A model generated the notes under the pieces. It was not told where the DNA came from. It did no database searches and worked only from the letters and a program-made list of their open reading frames with translations. A DNA stretch of 64,000 bases from Diphasiastrum complanatum (Eukaryota; Streptophyta; Lycopodiopsida; Lycopodiales; Lycopodiaceae): NCBI GenBank assembly GCA_029204225.1, contig CM055092.1, positions 60,455,401 to 60,519,400 of the forward strand, read 5' to 3'. The translations under genes and the position numbers were made by a program. This document shows, one piece after another, positions 46,650 to 57,685 of the stretch. Within the stretch, counting starts at the first letter, position 1. Every line of letters starts with the position of its first letter.

Positions 46650-47353
46650 TGTCAAAATTATAAAAAGTTATCTATCTTAGTCTTAGGGATTTCATAAAAT
46701 TTTATGTCAAGCTTCTTTGTGTAGATTTGTGATAGGGCCAAAAATTGGCATAGATGGCAAATTGGTCAAATCCACATGTAAAGCCACTATTGAGCCAAAA
46801 GTCATTTGTGATGCAAACTTGAGCTATGTAGGCTAGTAAATAGGTTTGTGACACTTGTATTCATGTAGGTTGATGAGTGATGAAGTCAAACTGTTGGCTT
46901 TGGTCAAAGGGTCCAAATAGGAATTGAGAAATCTTGAAGAAGTTTTTCAATAGATTTGTAGGATGAATAACATTAGAGAGGCTAGGATTAGGGGTCCAAT
47001 AGCATGCAAGGAGGATTCTCCATGAGTTTTATATGTACTCCATTTGTTAATCATAATTTATGTTGAGTTTTGAGTCAAACATTGAGTTTGGTGAGATTTG
47101 CTTGTTTCCTATTCTCTCTCTACCCAAATCTAAAATAGCTCTATTCTCGAGGAGCTTAATTTACTTAGTTTTTTCAAGGATCAATTTGTTTGAAGTCTAT
47201 GTACTTTGGTTATCAACATATGCGTCCATCTTTGCCTCTAGTTTTTCAATCTAGATCTTGGAATTCAATCTAGCATCCATCAACAAGTGCATAAGCTTGC
47301 TTAGGAGATCATTCACACACTTTTAGGGCATTCCACATGTGTGAAATTTTACA
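46650..47353 (+). repeat. 3' LTR of the split Copia, about 704 bp
   Basis: Starts TGTCAAAATTATAAAAAG after the polypurine tract. The far end is set at ACATGTGTGAAATTTTACA by likeness to the end of the complete element's LTR (ACACGTGTGAATTCTGG, then AAATTTTGTCA). The length agrees with the 695-bp and 706-bp LTRs in this window. No target duplication was identified. Confidence 0.75.
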
Positions 47354-49038
47354 GGGTGGTTTCTCCATAGTGTGTTTTTCATTGTGTTGTCTTGTAAGCA
47401 GGATCTTGAGGAGCTTCCCTTATATTACGTCTTCCAAAACAAAAGTCGTTGTAGTTGGAATTCACACACCCTGCAAAATTTAGTTAGTAGAAATCAGTCT
47501 CTTGCATGCATGGAGTACATACACTTTAGAAACAAATAAGATTACCAAAAAGGCAAGTCACAATGAGACAAGATAAATTGTGAAGAAATATGGGCTACAT
47601 GATCTATCGCAAAAGTTGATAGCAATGATGCTGCTTCTTAGGGCAATAGAGCGAGTTGTGAAAATACAATTAAAAAGGAGAATTCTTTTTTATGAACTTG
47701 AAGATGGGAATAACAATATGTGAGGTTCAGTACCTGGTAGAAGTTACTTAGTCATTGGAAATTCAACATGTTAAAATGAGAGCTAGCTAGCCATTTTGGA
47801 AATTCAATACGTTAAAATGAGAGCTAACTAGCCATTTGTAGATTCAACATGTCAAAACGAGAGCTAACTAGCCATTTGGAAACAACATGCAAGCTAGTAG
47901 TTTTCTAATCATGGTTTGCATTTTTCTTTATAACCGATATGCAGTTGAACTATGAAAAACATGATTCTCCTTACTGGTAGAAACATTTGCTTTTTTCTTC
48001 GTCACATGCAACTCGTTGGTGCATGACCAATGCTACAATTAGTGCATATAGATATCAATAGCCTTTTGAAATATATCAATGTCAAGAAAAGCATAGAATA
48101 TGAGATAAGATATTCAAATAGATCCTACAATATACAAAAACGAATCTATTGAAATTTCAGTCACAGAAGATGTGCATCAATCATATAGGATAATCAATTA
48201 AAAGTTGGGAGCGGAAGCCACTTGCTTAGATTTTTTTGCATGTCATCAGTTTTGTTTTTGTTTTTTGATTGTTCTTAATTAGCAGCTTGAGATGCATGTG
48301 CTCATGGCAACGCTTTCTTGCTTCAACTTAACAATTCATTCTTATCGTATAATTTTGTAATTTATTCTTGTTAATTGCCAGTATCTCTTATCTAGTACTT
48401 GAAATAATAAACCCAATTTGGAATCATAAACATACTTCCTGTTGAACTCTTAGAAAGAGGCAATAATTTGCAACGATTTGACTTCATTTTTAGTCAAAAC
48501 AACAGATTACTAGCATTGCCTCATAAGTGCTCCAACCATAGTCCCTACACATGCAATTTGCTATCTTGTAGACTTTCACCATTTATGCGTGTGCTTTATT
48601 TGCATGCTTGGAGCAAGGCTTGAAGTATCATTCTACCAATTTCCTTGGATTCAATGTGTTTAGAATTGCTTGCACTGATCGTTGCACCATATGGTAGATA
48701 CTTCAAACTATACCTTTATATCAACAATACATCTAGAATTTGCAAGGACTAACAATTTTGATACAAGTGAAATTTACTGGAAGAGCCTAAAATGATTACA
48801 AATAATGCTGCAATGGCCTTGTTTATTATTATGTTAAATTTTAGCAAGGTGATTAAACAAATCTATTGTGATTGCATTGTTCAAAACAATATGACTTTTA
48901 AATTTTAAAATTATATATTTTATTCATTAGTTGATTATATTTTAGTTATATAATTATTAATTATGTGTTGTCATTCATTAACAACCTTTCCATTACTTTT
49001 GAAGGAGTCATAAAAAGTTCTTAGATATTTTTTATTTG
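47354..49038. other. AT-rich DNA, no gene recognised
   Basis: No significant frame. Near 47,750-47,890 the phrase with GAGAGCTA, CTAGCCATTT and GTTAAAATGA recurs about three times at roughly 60-bp spacing, a short degenerate tandem repeat. The rest is ordinary AT-rich sequence. Confidence 0.4.
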
Positions 49039-49128
49039 GCAAGTGGCTTTTGTTAAAGCGCACTTAACGGAGTTATTAAGGAAAAAATATTGTTTTTTTT
49101 TTTTGCAAGTGGCTTTTGTTAAAGCACA
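49039..49128. repeat. 66-bp-period duplication
   Basis: GCAAGTGGCTTTTGTTAAAG occurs at 49,039 and again at 49,105, followed by diverging bases. A T-run separates the two. A minor local duplication. Confidence 0.8.
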
Positions 49129-49350
49129 TGGAGCAGTCCACAACCTTGTCGCAGTTTGCAGCCTCACAATGAAATGAAATCGTTGCCTCCGGTCAGTAGT
49201 GGCAAAAACTGCTCGAGTCAAACATGAATTCTTGGACCATGTGGCGACCAACAAAGTGTGCTGGGAATAATTGGCTCCGTGATACTAAGTGACGGGGATT
49301 TCTTTTCATAATTGTCATGTGAGATTAAGCCATGTACAATCCATTATGCA

Positions 49351-49433
49351 ATGGAAGGTGATGTTGGGCTCGCGTAAATAATTTTGGGACTTCTTATTGA
49401 GGAGAATGTAGTGTGCGTCTCGGCACCTTCCAT
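49351..49433. repeat. Small foldback element related to 12,838-13,002
   Basis: Terminal inverted words ATGGAAGGTG and CACCTTCCAT bound 83 bp. The flanks CATTATGCA and AATAAA also echo those of the larger foldback at 12,838-13,002. There is no coding capacity. Confidence 0.55.
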
Positions 49434-50036
49434 AATAAATACGAAATAGAGTGCATTCCATAATAGATAAGAAATAGACTAGGATGACATGGCCTTTGGA
49501 AGAGGATATTGTGAATAAATTGATTTGCTTGCATGAATATGTGGAGTTTTTAAGTTCAAATTTTGTGAAAGGCACCAAAAGTATAGGAATGAAATCGGCA
49601 TTGTTTCTCAAAACTGATATCATAAAAATCTAGATGAGTTTTCACATAGGCGCATAGATCCTTTTATGAGTAATAGTCCTTTGAAAACCAATAAACTTCA
49701 AAAGAGGCAAATTTATGAGGATATAACTCAAAAAAAGGTTTCCTTAACTCTCTCGTTCTAACTTGTGGCTTTTGGGACAAAGCCTCTCGTCCCCTCCCTC
49801 ACGTTCACACACGTTGAATTTGCAATGTGGACGCAGCACATCTATCTATTTATTATTTTTTCTTTCATTCTTTTTGGCTCCAGGAAGAAGCAAATATAAG
49901 AATTGACACTATTATAACACCTTTCTAACAAGGCTGTTGCCATCTCCCAAGCAGCTTGGAACATGCCTCCTCTTACTAAGACTACTATTACTGCTTCTTG
50001 TAGGTCAAGGGGCACATACTTGGTCAATTTGATGCA
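49434..50036 (+). other. Upstream region of the trihelix gene
   Basis: No other gene is seen. A TATTTATTATTTTTTC stretch about 180 bp before the ATG may contain a core promoter, but no consensus TATA box stands out. Stops precede the ATG at 50,037 in its frame, so the start is not obviously further upstream. Confidence 0.35.
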
Positions 50037-51395
50037 ATGGAAGCAGCTTCTGGCTTGATGTCTTTAGATATAGATAGCAGCAAGAAATCTGTCCCAGCTT
50101 CATCTTCAGAAGCCAATTCAAAATGCAATAAAACTGCCACTCAATCTGCTTCTTTGCATCACCCATGCTCTTATCTTCCTCTGTCCTGTCAAAGTTCTCA
50201 GGCACTGTCGCCTGTCTCAAGAGCAGGAACTTCCTCATCTCTAGAAATCAAACCCACAGAGAATGGGAAATGGGATGGTGTGGCAGAGTATGAGGCTGAT
50301 TGCCAGAGGGTAGAGAGGGAGCAGAAGAAGAGATCAAAGAACTGGTCAAAGGAGGAGACTCTGAGACTTATCAAACTAAGGATGGAGCTGGATCAAAGGT
50401 TTGTAAGGGCTGGTCGAAAGGCGCAGTTGTGGGATGAGATCGCTGAAAAGATGCGGAAAGATTGCAATTTCAGGGATGCCCAACAATGCCGAGACAAGTG
50501 GGAAAAACTCTCCGCAGGCTACAAAGAAGTGCAGCATGGCTTGAAGAATCGGGAGAGTAATCCTTTTTTCGATGAGCTCCACCCGTTGCTGGCTAAGAAA
50601 TCCATTAAGAAGGAAAAGCATCCGAAAAGATTACGATGGCCAAAAAAAAAGGAGGTAGCCCCCAAGGATAGTGCAGAGGCTAACCCGGATTTCGTTGCCA
50701 AAGAGATAGAAGAAGAGGAATCTCAAGGAAGGGGGAACCCAAGAGAAGGTTCAGAGGGAGTGGAGGAGTTTGAAGCCGGAGTGCTGGCAAGGAAGAAGCG
50801 CAAGAGCTTGAAATACATTGCTGCCACTGACCTAGCTGTTGTGCAAAGCTTTCTTGAGAGTGTGACGTCAAAGCACCAATTTTTTTTTAAGGATTTACTG
50901 GATTCAATGGAAAGAAGGCAGCAACAAAAAGAGCAGCTACGGGACGAAATAGAGGAAAGGTGGAGGGCCGAAGACAGCTCTCAGCGCTGTGTCTTCAATA
51001 GCGCTATGATTTTGCTAACCCAGAATTTGCTGGGCAATCAAGTGGGGAATGCAGGAGCCGGTCCTGCTACTGTGCATCCAAGCAGCCCAGATAGACCTCA
51101 AGCTCCAAAAAAACGGAGCGAAAATTGGAAGCGCAGTGAAGTTCTCCAAATGATCAAGATTAGAGGACAAATTCAGAGTAGATTTGCATCCAGCACAAGG
51201 AGAATGGGCTTGTGGGAGGAGGTTGCAGAGCTGCTCGTTGCTGACGGCGTCCGACGAGATGCCAAGCAGTGCAAGGAGAAGTGGGATAAGCTAATGGCAG
51301 CTTACAAAGATGTAGCTGATGGAAAGAGGGAACGGCGGGATAGTCCGTACTTCGCAGAATTGACGGCCATAGTTGGACGCAGGCCAGCAGAGTAG
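50037..51395 (+). CDS. Trihelix DNA-binding protein with two Myb/SANT-like domains
   Basis: This 452-aa single-exon protein has two trihelix (Myb_DNA-bind_4) domains, at residues 99-185 and 358-447. Each has the three expected tryptophans (W103, W132, W155; W364, W393, W416) and a matching C-terminal motif (NPFFDELHPLL; SPYFAELTAIV). This organisation is that of GT-2-like plant transcription factors, which bind GT-type promoter elements in the nucleus. The N-terminus is Ser-rich. A basic cluster at 187-206 (KKSIKKEKHPKRLRWPKKK) and RKKRK at 252-256 could be nuclear localisation signals. Between the domains lie an acidic stretch (223-247) and a helical, probably coiled-coil segment (about 283-312, rich in Gln, Glu and Arg). 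The two domains resemble each other closely. The frame is intact, unlike its surroundings. Targets are unknown. Confidence 0.9.
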   Translation: MEAASGLMSLDIDSSKKSVPASSSEANSKCNKTATQSASLHHPCSYLPLSCQSSQALSPVSRAGTSSSLEIKPTENGKWDGVAEYEADCQRVEREQKKRSKNWSKEETLRLIKLRMELDQRFVRAGRKAQLWDEIAEKMRKDCNFRDAQQCRDKWEKLSAGYKEVQHGLKNRESNPFFDELHPLLAKKSIKKEKHPKRLRWPKKKEVAPKDSAEANPDFVAKEIEEEESQGRGNPREGSEGVEEFEAGVLARKKRKSLKYIAATDLAVVQSFLESVTSKHQFFFKDLLDSMERRQQQKEQLRDEIEERWRAEDSSQRCVFNSAMILLTQNLLGNQVGNAGAGPATVHPSSPDRPQAPKKRSENWKRSEVLQMIKIRGQIQSRFASSTRRMGLWEEVAELLVADGVRRDAKQCKEKWDKLMAAYKDVADGKRERRDSPYFAELTAIVGRRPAE

Positions 51396-52977
51396 CCAGT
51401 ATGGAAGCTTGCTTGCCAATGTGTATATCTTTCTTCATCCTTGATTTTCTCTGTAAAGAACAATTTACATGGGGAATGCCCGGGGAAATAATTTCCTATT
51501 CGTTCTTGGAAAATGAAGCAGAAGCACGATGAAAAAGTAATGGATAGCTTTATCAAGGGTCTTGAGGTTCTCGGCAGGTTCAGAATCTCACATGTCTACT
51601 GTTATCTGTACCTGCAAAAATCAGTTGTATATTGCTGTTCTTGGACTTAGTGAACCTGTTTGTTAGGTTACTTTCTGTATGTGAAGAAATTTTTCATGTG
51701 TGTGCAATTTCTGATTTGATGCTTAAGAAGCAATCCTAGGTTCTAGAGTGTGTTTAGCATCATTATGGCACCAGTAGTGTGGTTGCTAGTCTTGTCATGG
51801 TATGCATATGGTGGCTGATCCTTACGGCCCTGCCCTTATGGGCCGTTGCACAGCCCTCTGTGTGCATACAATGGCCCAATGTACAATACGCTTATGCTTC
51901 AGAAAAGCTCTGTACAGAATATTTTCAGAAACTTGCTATAGTCTTGTCACGTGTGCACCTATCGCCGTGAATGACCCCATACAAAATTAACGTTGTCCTA
52001 AACTTGTGCTACCTGCAATACTTGAAAGATGTTTATGTTTTTCCTTTTTGATCTTGTGAGCATCTCGATGCTTGGCATCTGCAGCTGCACCTAATGCCAT
52101 GGTAGCCTTGAAGGGGTTGCCATTCCCAATCCTCAAATTGCAGCAGTTATTTTAAGCCATGTGCGATCATAGGTAAATAGTCAAGAGCTTTGTATTATGT
52201 TTATCAAATTTTGAAGCAGCCAAAGTGCCCCATGCAATGACATGATGAAGTGGGAGTATTTGTAAAGAGTCAAGAGTCAAGAGCATATGTCTTGCGTATG
52301 TCACAACAAACTTTCGGAACAAATACTCATACAAAATGTATGGAAGTGTGGTGGCAATGTTGATGCTTGCATTGCTTTGATTTGTGACATTCAAAACCGA
52401 CGACCTATGTTTACACATTATGTCCTGTACTGTTTACAAGGATGTTAGTCAGTTCCACTTTTATTCGAACATCTATAGCAGTCTAAATTTTTTCTTGGAG
52501 AAATCCTGTCTTTTGGTAAGGGTGCTGGTCTAGATAATCTGTTGCCTTCACAATGCGAAGTTCTTATTTTGTCTTACCTCTCAACTAAGACAGACTACCA
52601 CTTTTTGCAGAATTACCTCACAAAGAAAGGGCAAGATATCAAGAGATTTCTTTTTTTTTGCTATTGGCATTATGACGGAGAAGGCAAGGAAGGCCCTAGC
52701 CCTTGGGATCCCATCCTCAGGCAAAGATCCTCCCAGGGCAGAATGCCCTCAGACCGTGACCTTTCCCCCTCATAATGCCAAAGTGCTCCCTTTTTGTTTC
52801 TATTTGGCTCCTACCATTAGAGGCAGAATTTGTTTCTCGGCTGAAGCAGACTATTACCTTCTGCAAAATTATTTTCCAGACTTTATTTCACAAGAAAAAG
52901 TGCAGGATTAAATTTTTTTTTTTATCACTTGGCATTACAAAGGGAAAGGTTTGGCGCCTGGGGCCTTCCCCGAAAGC

Positions 52978-53033
52978 CCTTCAAATACTAGATTTTGCCA
53001 GCAAAAACTCCTTCAAATACTAGATTTTGCCAG
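52978..53033. repeat. 32-bp-period duplication
   Basis: CCTTCAAATACTAGATTTTG plus CCAG occurs twice without mismatch, at 52,978-53,001 and 53,010-53,033. Confidence 0.92.
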
Positions 53034-53365
53034 TTAGTATTGTATGCAAAAACTAAACAGAAAAGCCAAGTTGCCTTGGTTATCAATCTCTCTTAATGTA
53101 ATTTTATAACGTTCACATAACATTTTTTTTGTCAAACCTTTTTGGGCTACAAATTCTATGACGAAGGTTCAACATAGAATTTGTATCATAGTTGCAGCAA
53201 ATCGCCAATTCTTTTTTTTTTGCTTCTTGGAAATTTTTTTGGACCTGAAATTTTTTTACTATTGGGTTTATCCCCTTTACCAAGAACATACACAGCCAAA
53301 AAATAATATCTCGATCAAAGTTGTCATTCTGAAGTTGACACCAACTAGATTGTTGAAATATCAGT

Positions 53366-53520
53366 AGGGTTTTTACGGTTTAGTATGGTTTTTTGTGGTT
53401 CAATAGGATATGCTCCAGTTCAGTAGCATTGTCTGCAGTTTAGGGTTGTTCAGTACGGCTTAGTAGGGTTTGGCATGGTTCAGTGTGCATCTCACTGCGT
53501 TTCAGTAAGGTTCAGTGCCA
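53366..53520. repeat. Degenerate GGTTCAGTA-like repeat
   Basis: About ten imperfect copies of a 9-mer such as GGTTTAGTA, GGTTCAATA, AGTTCAGTA and GGTTCAGTG lie at irregular 15-20 bp spacing. It does not match the plant telomere repeat TTTAGGG in phase. Confidence 0.6.
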
Positions 53521-54012
53521 AATGTCCGTTCAACAGTCTTTGTGGAATTTTTGTCACTCAGGTTTATGCAATTAATCAAGATTTCACCTAACTGCTTGTG
53601 GCGGACCTGAACCTACTGGAGACTTGTCTATTTGCAATCCTCTAATTTTTTTTCTCTCTACTGATACCCATATTGCCTGGTCTTTTTAAAACAATAAAAA
53701 AAAAACAGCGAATCGCTGTTTTTTTGACAGTGATTTGCGAATTGCGATTCGATTCACGATTATTGAATCGCTCCTGCAACTATGATTTGTATATTAGTAA
53801 TCATCGTTGCCCGTTCCGGAACGGAACGCTTTCCGTTCTGGAACTTCACCAAATTTATTTTAAAAAAAAAATATTTCTTTAGCAAAGGAAAGCGATACTG
53901 AAGAATATCACTGTTCCTGCTACTGAATCATCCTTTTTCTGAAAGCATCCAGGCCTGCGTATGCTTATCTTTATCTTCATGCCGCTTGTCCCAGTGATTT
54001 GTCTCCGATTAC

Positions 54013-54145
54013 ATGAATAGAGAGCCCTCTCTTCTTGCTAATAGTGTGCTGTGTCATGAGTGAGCTTTTGACTATATAAGCAATCCTCTATATCCATTCA
54101 TTGACACAGCACACTATTAGCAGGAAGAGAGGGCTCTCTATTCAT
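54013..54145. repeat. Near-perfect 44-bp inverted repeat (hairpin)
   Basis: Arm 54,013-54,056 (ATGAATAGAGAGCCCTCTCT and onward) pairs with 54,102-54,145 along all 44 positions except one, which as RNA from the plus strand would be a G-U pair. The loop is 45 bp and contains TATATAAG. The shape is that of a plant small-RNA precursor or a small foldback transposon. Neither arm resembles the conserved plant microRNA sequences I know. Confidence 0.92.
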
Positions 54146-55540
54146 AACACTCAGTCTCATGCTGCACTCCTTGAACCTTTGACCCTTCGTATCTTCTTCC
54201 TGCTGCTGTCTTGCAGTCCTTTACTACTACAGCTTGCTGGCTACTCCACCTCAGCTTGCTCCAGCGAGCTCAATTTCCCTTGCCCGCTCCAGCCTACTGG
54301 CCACCATTGGCGTCCCAGCCACCAGCCTGGCCTCCCCTTGTTGACGGCCCATAACACATACGATATCAAACTTTGTGAGACTAATGAATTCTAAATAGTA
54401 GAAAATTTGAGGCTTAGAATCCTCTACCTATTTCTGTTGAGTTTAAATTTTCCCAAACAGGAATACAAGTTTTGGTTTTCTGGGAGTAGCGTTTGGAGAA
54501 AGATGCCAGTGCCATTTTCATGCCAATTATACTGAGCACTGCATCTATGGGAACACCTACACTGTGCTCAGTTTCTTTAGCCTTAGACCTCTGAAGCGTG
54601 TAACCTAGAATTGTAGGTTCATGCAGTCTAAAGTATCTACAATTGTAACAGCATTTCTTTTCCTCTTTCTGCTGATTTGACCTGTCCTTGATGGCAAATG
54701 TTTCAAAGTAATACAAGGTAGATAACCCAGAGCTGTAAATTTTGTGAGGCAACTTGTAAGTAGTCCTGTTGCTGTTATGGACATGATTCAGAAAGAGAAA
54801 ATGCAAAACCTTGTTCATGTTCCATTTCTTCATGATGCACTTTCATAACCTTATCATGGCTGTGGATCTCTTTCCGCATTTCAACAAATTCTTTGATGTG
54901 ATTGTGCTTGTAGTTTAGAATGACCTGCTGAGAAAAATGCTTTTTTATTACAATCAGGAGGCTGTTTTGGAAAGAGTTTTGAAGTCTAGGTTAATAATTT
55001 ATATATCCTTTTAGCTAAGGTCAAAGCATAAATTTTGGCCAATTTGCAAAATTTTAACCTGAAAAAGGGCACTTCATTGCATACTGGCATAAAAATGATG
55101 CGCTAGTCAGAAGGTAATCAGTCCTCAAAAAATCTTATTTTTTTGAGCAAATCAGAGTTGAGGTTAATCAAAGCTAGCTATGTTGCTATTTATGTGCTTG
55201 TGTGGTACTGGTAGCATCCTTTTACTCACGAAGGGTAACTTAACATCACGCATTGATCTCTTCAAATTCTAGCTGTATTCTATTCAACACCTTGAAAGGG
55301 ACAATGAAATATGCCCACACCATTGGGTTTTTGGTTACAGGTGATTTCCCATCATTACAGTTCACTCTAGTACATAGTTGCCCATTCTGGTACAAAACAG
55401 AACTTTATGTTCTGGAACGGGCCATTAAGTTTGTTTATTAAGTATGTACTGATGTTTTAGCAAAGATTTAAAAATTTGAAATAATGTGGGGGATTTTGGC
55501 TATTCAAAGGGATGCCTTTAGGGATAGAGAAGAGCCATGA
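54146..55540. other. Intergenic, nothing recognised
   Basis: A plus-strand frame at 54,101-54,394 overlaps the hairpin and reads as low-complexity Leu, Ser and Pro, with no motif. A 139-codon minus-strand frame at 54,414-54,833 is Lys/Asn/Tyr-rich without domain features. Neither is called. Confidence 0.4.
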
Positions 55541-55642
55541 ATAAGTCTTAGGATATGAGAAGTTCCAACGACTATTTTCCAAAGTTCCTTATATAAGTCT
55601 TATGATATGAGAAGTTCCAACGACTATTTTCCAAAGTTCCTT
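55541..55642. repeat. 52-bp tandem duplication
   Basis: ATAAGTCTTAGGATATGAGA and the following 30 bases are repeated directly at 55,593 with one mismatch. It consists of two copies only. Confidence 0.93.
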
Positions 55643-55855
55643 GGCCATCACTACTACCCTCATTTCGAATTTCCATAAGTGGTAGTTCAAACCATTGAGT
55701 TTGTTTGCCATTAGAGTATATTGTGATTGCAAATCCATTAAAAAGTTCAGGATGAACGTATGTAGATAGTAGATTATATGACTGGAAACAATTATAGTAA
55801 GTGTTTACTCTTTATTAGAACAATCGTTTTGATAATGTAAGCTCTAAATAGGCAT

Positions 55856-56470
55856 GTGGATAGACTTTGCTATGAAACTTTATCTAGTTTTGAAGAACCA
55901 TCTAATGTTGAAGATGCATTGAACTCCAAAGAATGGTATAAAGCTATGTTGGATGAGTATAATGCCTTGATTGAGAATGAAACTTGGTTGCTTGTTGATA
56001 GACCTCAAAGGAATGTAATAGGATGCAAGTGGGTCTTCAAGCTTTAAGTTAAATGCAAATGGGAGTGTTAACAAACATAAAGCAAGATTAGTTGCAAAAG
56101 GTTATGCTCAAGAGAGAGGGGTAGACTATGAGAAAACTTTTGCACCCGTGGCCAAAATGGTCAAAATAAGGCTAATCATTGCACTTGCATCACATTTTGG
56201 ATGGATCCTATGTCAAATAGATGTCTCTAATGCTTTCTTGAATGGTTTTTTAGAAGAGGATATCTATATGGAGGAGCCACAAGGGTTCATCAAACATGGA
56301 ATGGAAAACAAAGTATGTCATCTCAAAAGAAGTATCTATGGCTTGAAGCAAGCCTCGAGATCTTGGAATTCAAGATTACATTGCTATCTTATTTCACTTT
56401 CTTTTGTTCAAAGTGAATATGATCCCACTCTTTACATTAAGTTTGATGATGTTGGTATTGTACTTTCACA
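55856..56470 (+). pseudogene. Copia RT fragment (plus strand)
   Basis: A plus-strand RT: SSFEEPSNVEDALNSKEWYK, IENETWLLVDRP, NVIGCKWVFKL, a frame change near 56,045, then KARLVAKGYAQERGVDYEKT, FAPVAKMVKIRLIIALASH, QIDVSNAFLNGFLEEDIYM, SIYGLKQASRSWNSRLHCYL and SEYDPTLYIKF. It ends before the YVDD motif. The matching integrase region lies immediately to the right, but on the opposite strand. Confidence 0.88.
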
Positions 56471-56649
56471 TCCAATCGAAATTATTTTATCAATTTAAAA
56501 TGAATATATGTAACTTGTAGTCATCTTATGAGAAAAGCTAGTGGAGGTCTTGAAAGTCTGATGATATCTTATGGTGAACTTAAATTATATATATGGAAGA
56601 TTCAGAAGGTCAAATTGTATCATTTATCCTACTCTATTAGAAAAAGTTA

Positions 56650-57181
56650 TTTTTATGAGGACTAGTGAATATCCTCGAAGTAAGGATGAGATACCCTCAA
56701 CTTGCTGTCTTTTGCCTTGATATGTGATACTTGATGGCTCCACTTTTGCCCTTGAAGATCTCCTTGGTGTGATAGGTGGGTTTGGTGCTTGCTCCTCCAT
56801 GAGCTCCTCCTTGAAATCATGATCTTGCTCCTCGGCCATCCTCTTCTTGATTGTTGGAGCACTTGAGCCTTCTTCAAGCATATGCATATGATGTTCATCA
56901 AATATAACATCCCTTGAAACAACAAATTTGTTCAAGGATGGGAGATAGATTTTGTAGCCCTTGCTTGAGCTTGCATATCCAAGCATGATCCCTCTTGTGG
57001 AAGATGGATCCAGGCTGGGTTCTTGTTTCCAATGACACATGCACATAACATATACATCTAGAAACCTTCAAGTGATTAAGGTTGGGTTTCTTTCCATACA
57101 ACATCTCATAAGGAGTTTTGCCTTCAATTGCTTTGCAAGACACCCTATTCATCAAGTAGTTTGCACATACAAGAGATTCAC
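56650..57181 (-). pseudogene. Copia integrase C-terminal fragment (minus strand)
   Basis: The minus strand reads MNRVSCKAIEGKTPYEMLYG, KKPNLNHLKVSRCICYVHV, a frameshift, then GIMLGYASSSKGYKIYLPSL, VVSRDVIFDEHHM and PRRSSRAKVEPSSITYQG. This is the segment just upstream of RT in a Copia polyprotein. It converges tail to tail with the plus-strand RT fragment at 55,856-56,470. A Gypsy LTR is inserted at its 5' end (57,182). Confidence 0.88.
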
Positions 57182-57671
57182 TGTTATGGCCATATTTGGT
57201 TAAGGACTTGGAATAGTCCTAATATGGTAGACCGGCCCTCCAGTGTTCAAAATTATTGGTCACACCTAGATTTTATTCCAAGTCAAGGCTTGTTGGTGAC
57301 TAATGACCTTGAGAGGATCCAGACACTCTAATTGAGACATTTGGAGTAGTGCATGTACATGTGACTGATATAGGCAGGAGGTATGCATGTAGAGTTGTAA
57401 CCTATTTATTGTTGACCTGCATGGGGATTGCATGTGCTCATGCGCTGGATCCTACTCTCTATATATTGAGGTAGAGTTTATTCCGTCGACGACGTGGTCT
57501 AGGTTACCTGTTGAGCTCTTCTCCTCTTGCTGTCACATTGGCATGGCTTGGGAGCTAGATCCAGGAGGATTCTCTAGGAGGGATCTAGGATTGGTTGGGT
57601 GGTTTTGCTCCACAGTCTCTCTTGTGTTTTCCTATCCTCATCTTAGGGGTTTATCCCTAGTGGTCTTTACA
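57182..57671 (+). repeat. Gypsy LTR, 490 bp (TGTTATGG type)
   Basis: Starts TGTTATGGCCATATTTGG, ends GGTCTTTACA, and is followed by a primer-binding site, so it is a 5' LTR. It is the best complete copy of the LTR family whose fragments are at 34,918, 38,638 and 44,665. No partner 3' LTR lies in the expected position; the leader is cut at about 57,985. The base string left of it is TTCAC. Confidence 0.9.
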
Positions 57672-57672
57672 T

Positions 57673-57685
57673 TGGTATCAGAGCC
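57673..57685 (+). promoter_or_regulatory. Primer-binding site of the Gypsy fragment
   Basis: TGGTATCAGAGCC one base after the LTR end, a perfect initiator-Met type site. About 300 bp of leader follow (to about 57,985), homologous to 35,020-35,200. Confidence 0.93.

Larger units (their letters stand above)
51396..54012. other. 3' flank of the trihelix gene and intergenic DNA
   Basis: No further gene. Several short duplications are present. The block 52,556-52,680 is echoed at about 52,845-52,940 (AGACTACCACTTTTTGCAGA versus AGACTATTACCTTCTGCAAA). CCTTCAAATACTAGATTTTG occurs at 52,978 and 53,010. The run at 53,366-53,520 is a degenerate series of GGTTCAGTA or GGTTTAGTA words. Around 53,700-53,840 are palindromic words (GCGAATCGC, GTTCCGGAAC). 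The transcript end cannot be fixed. Confidence 0.45.

Noticed and set aside
54013-54145. Hairpin considered as a conserved MIR156- or MIR529-like precursor
   Set aside because: The GAGAG-rich arms do not match those mature sequences over their length; kept only as a candidate inverted repeat.
54414-54833. 139-codon minus-strand frame
   Set aside because: No domain, low-information composition, and it overlaps no other support for a gene.
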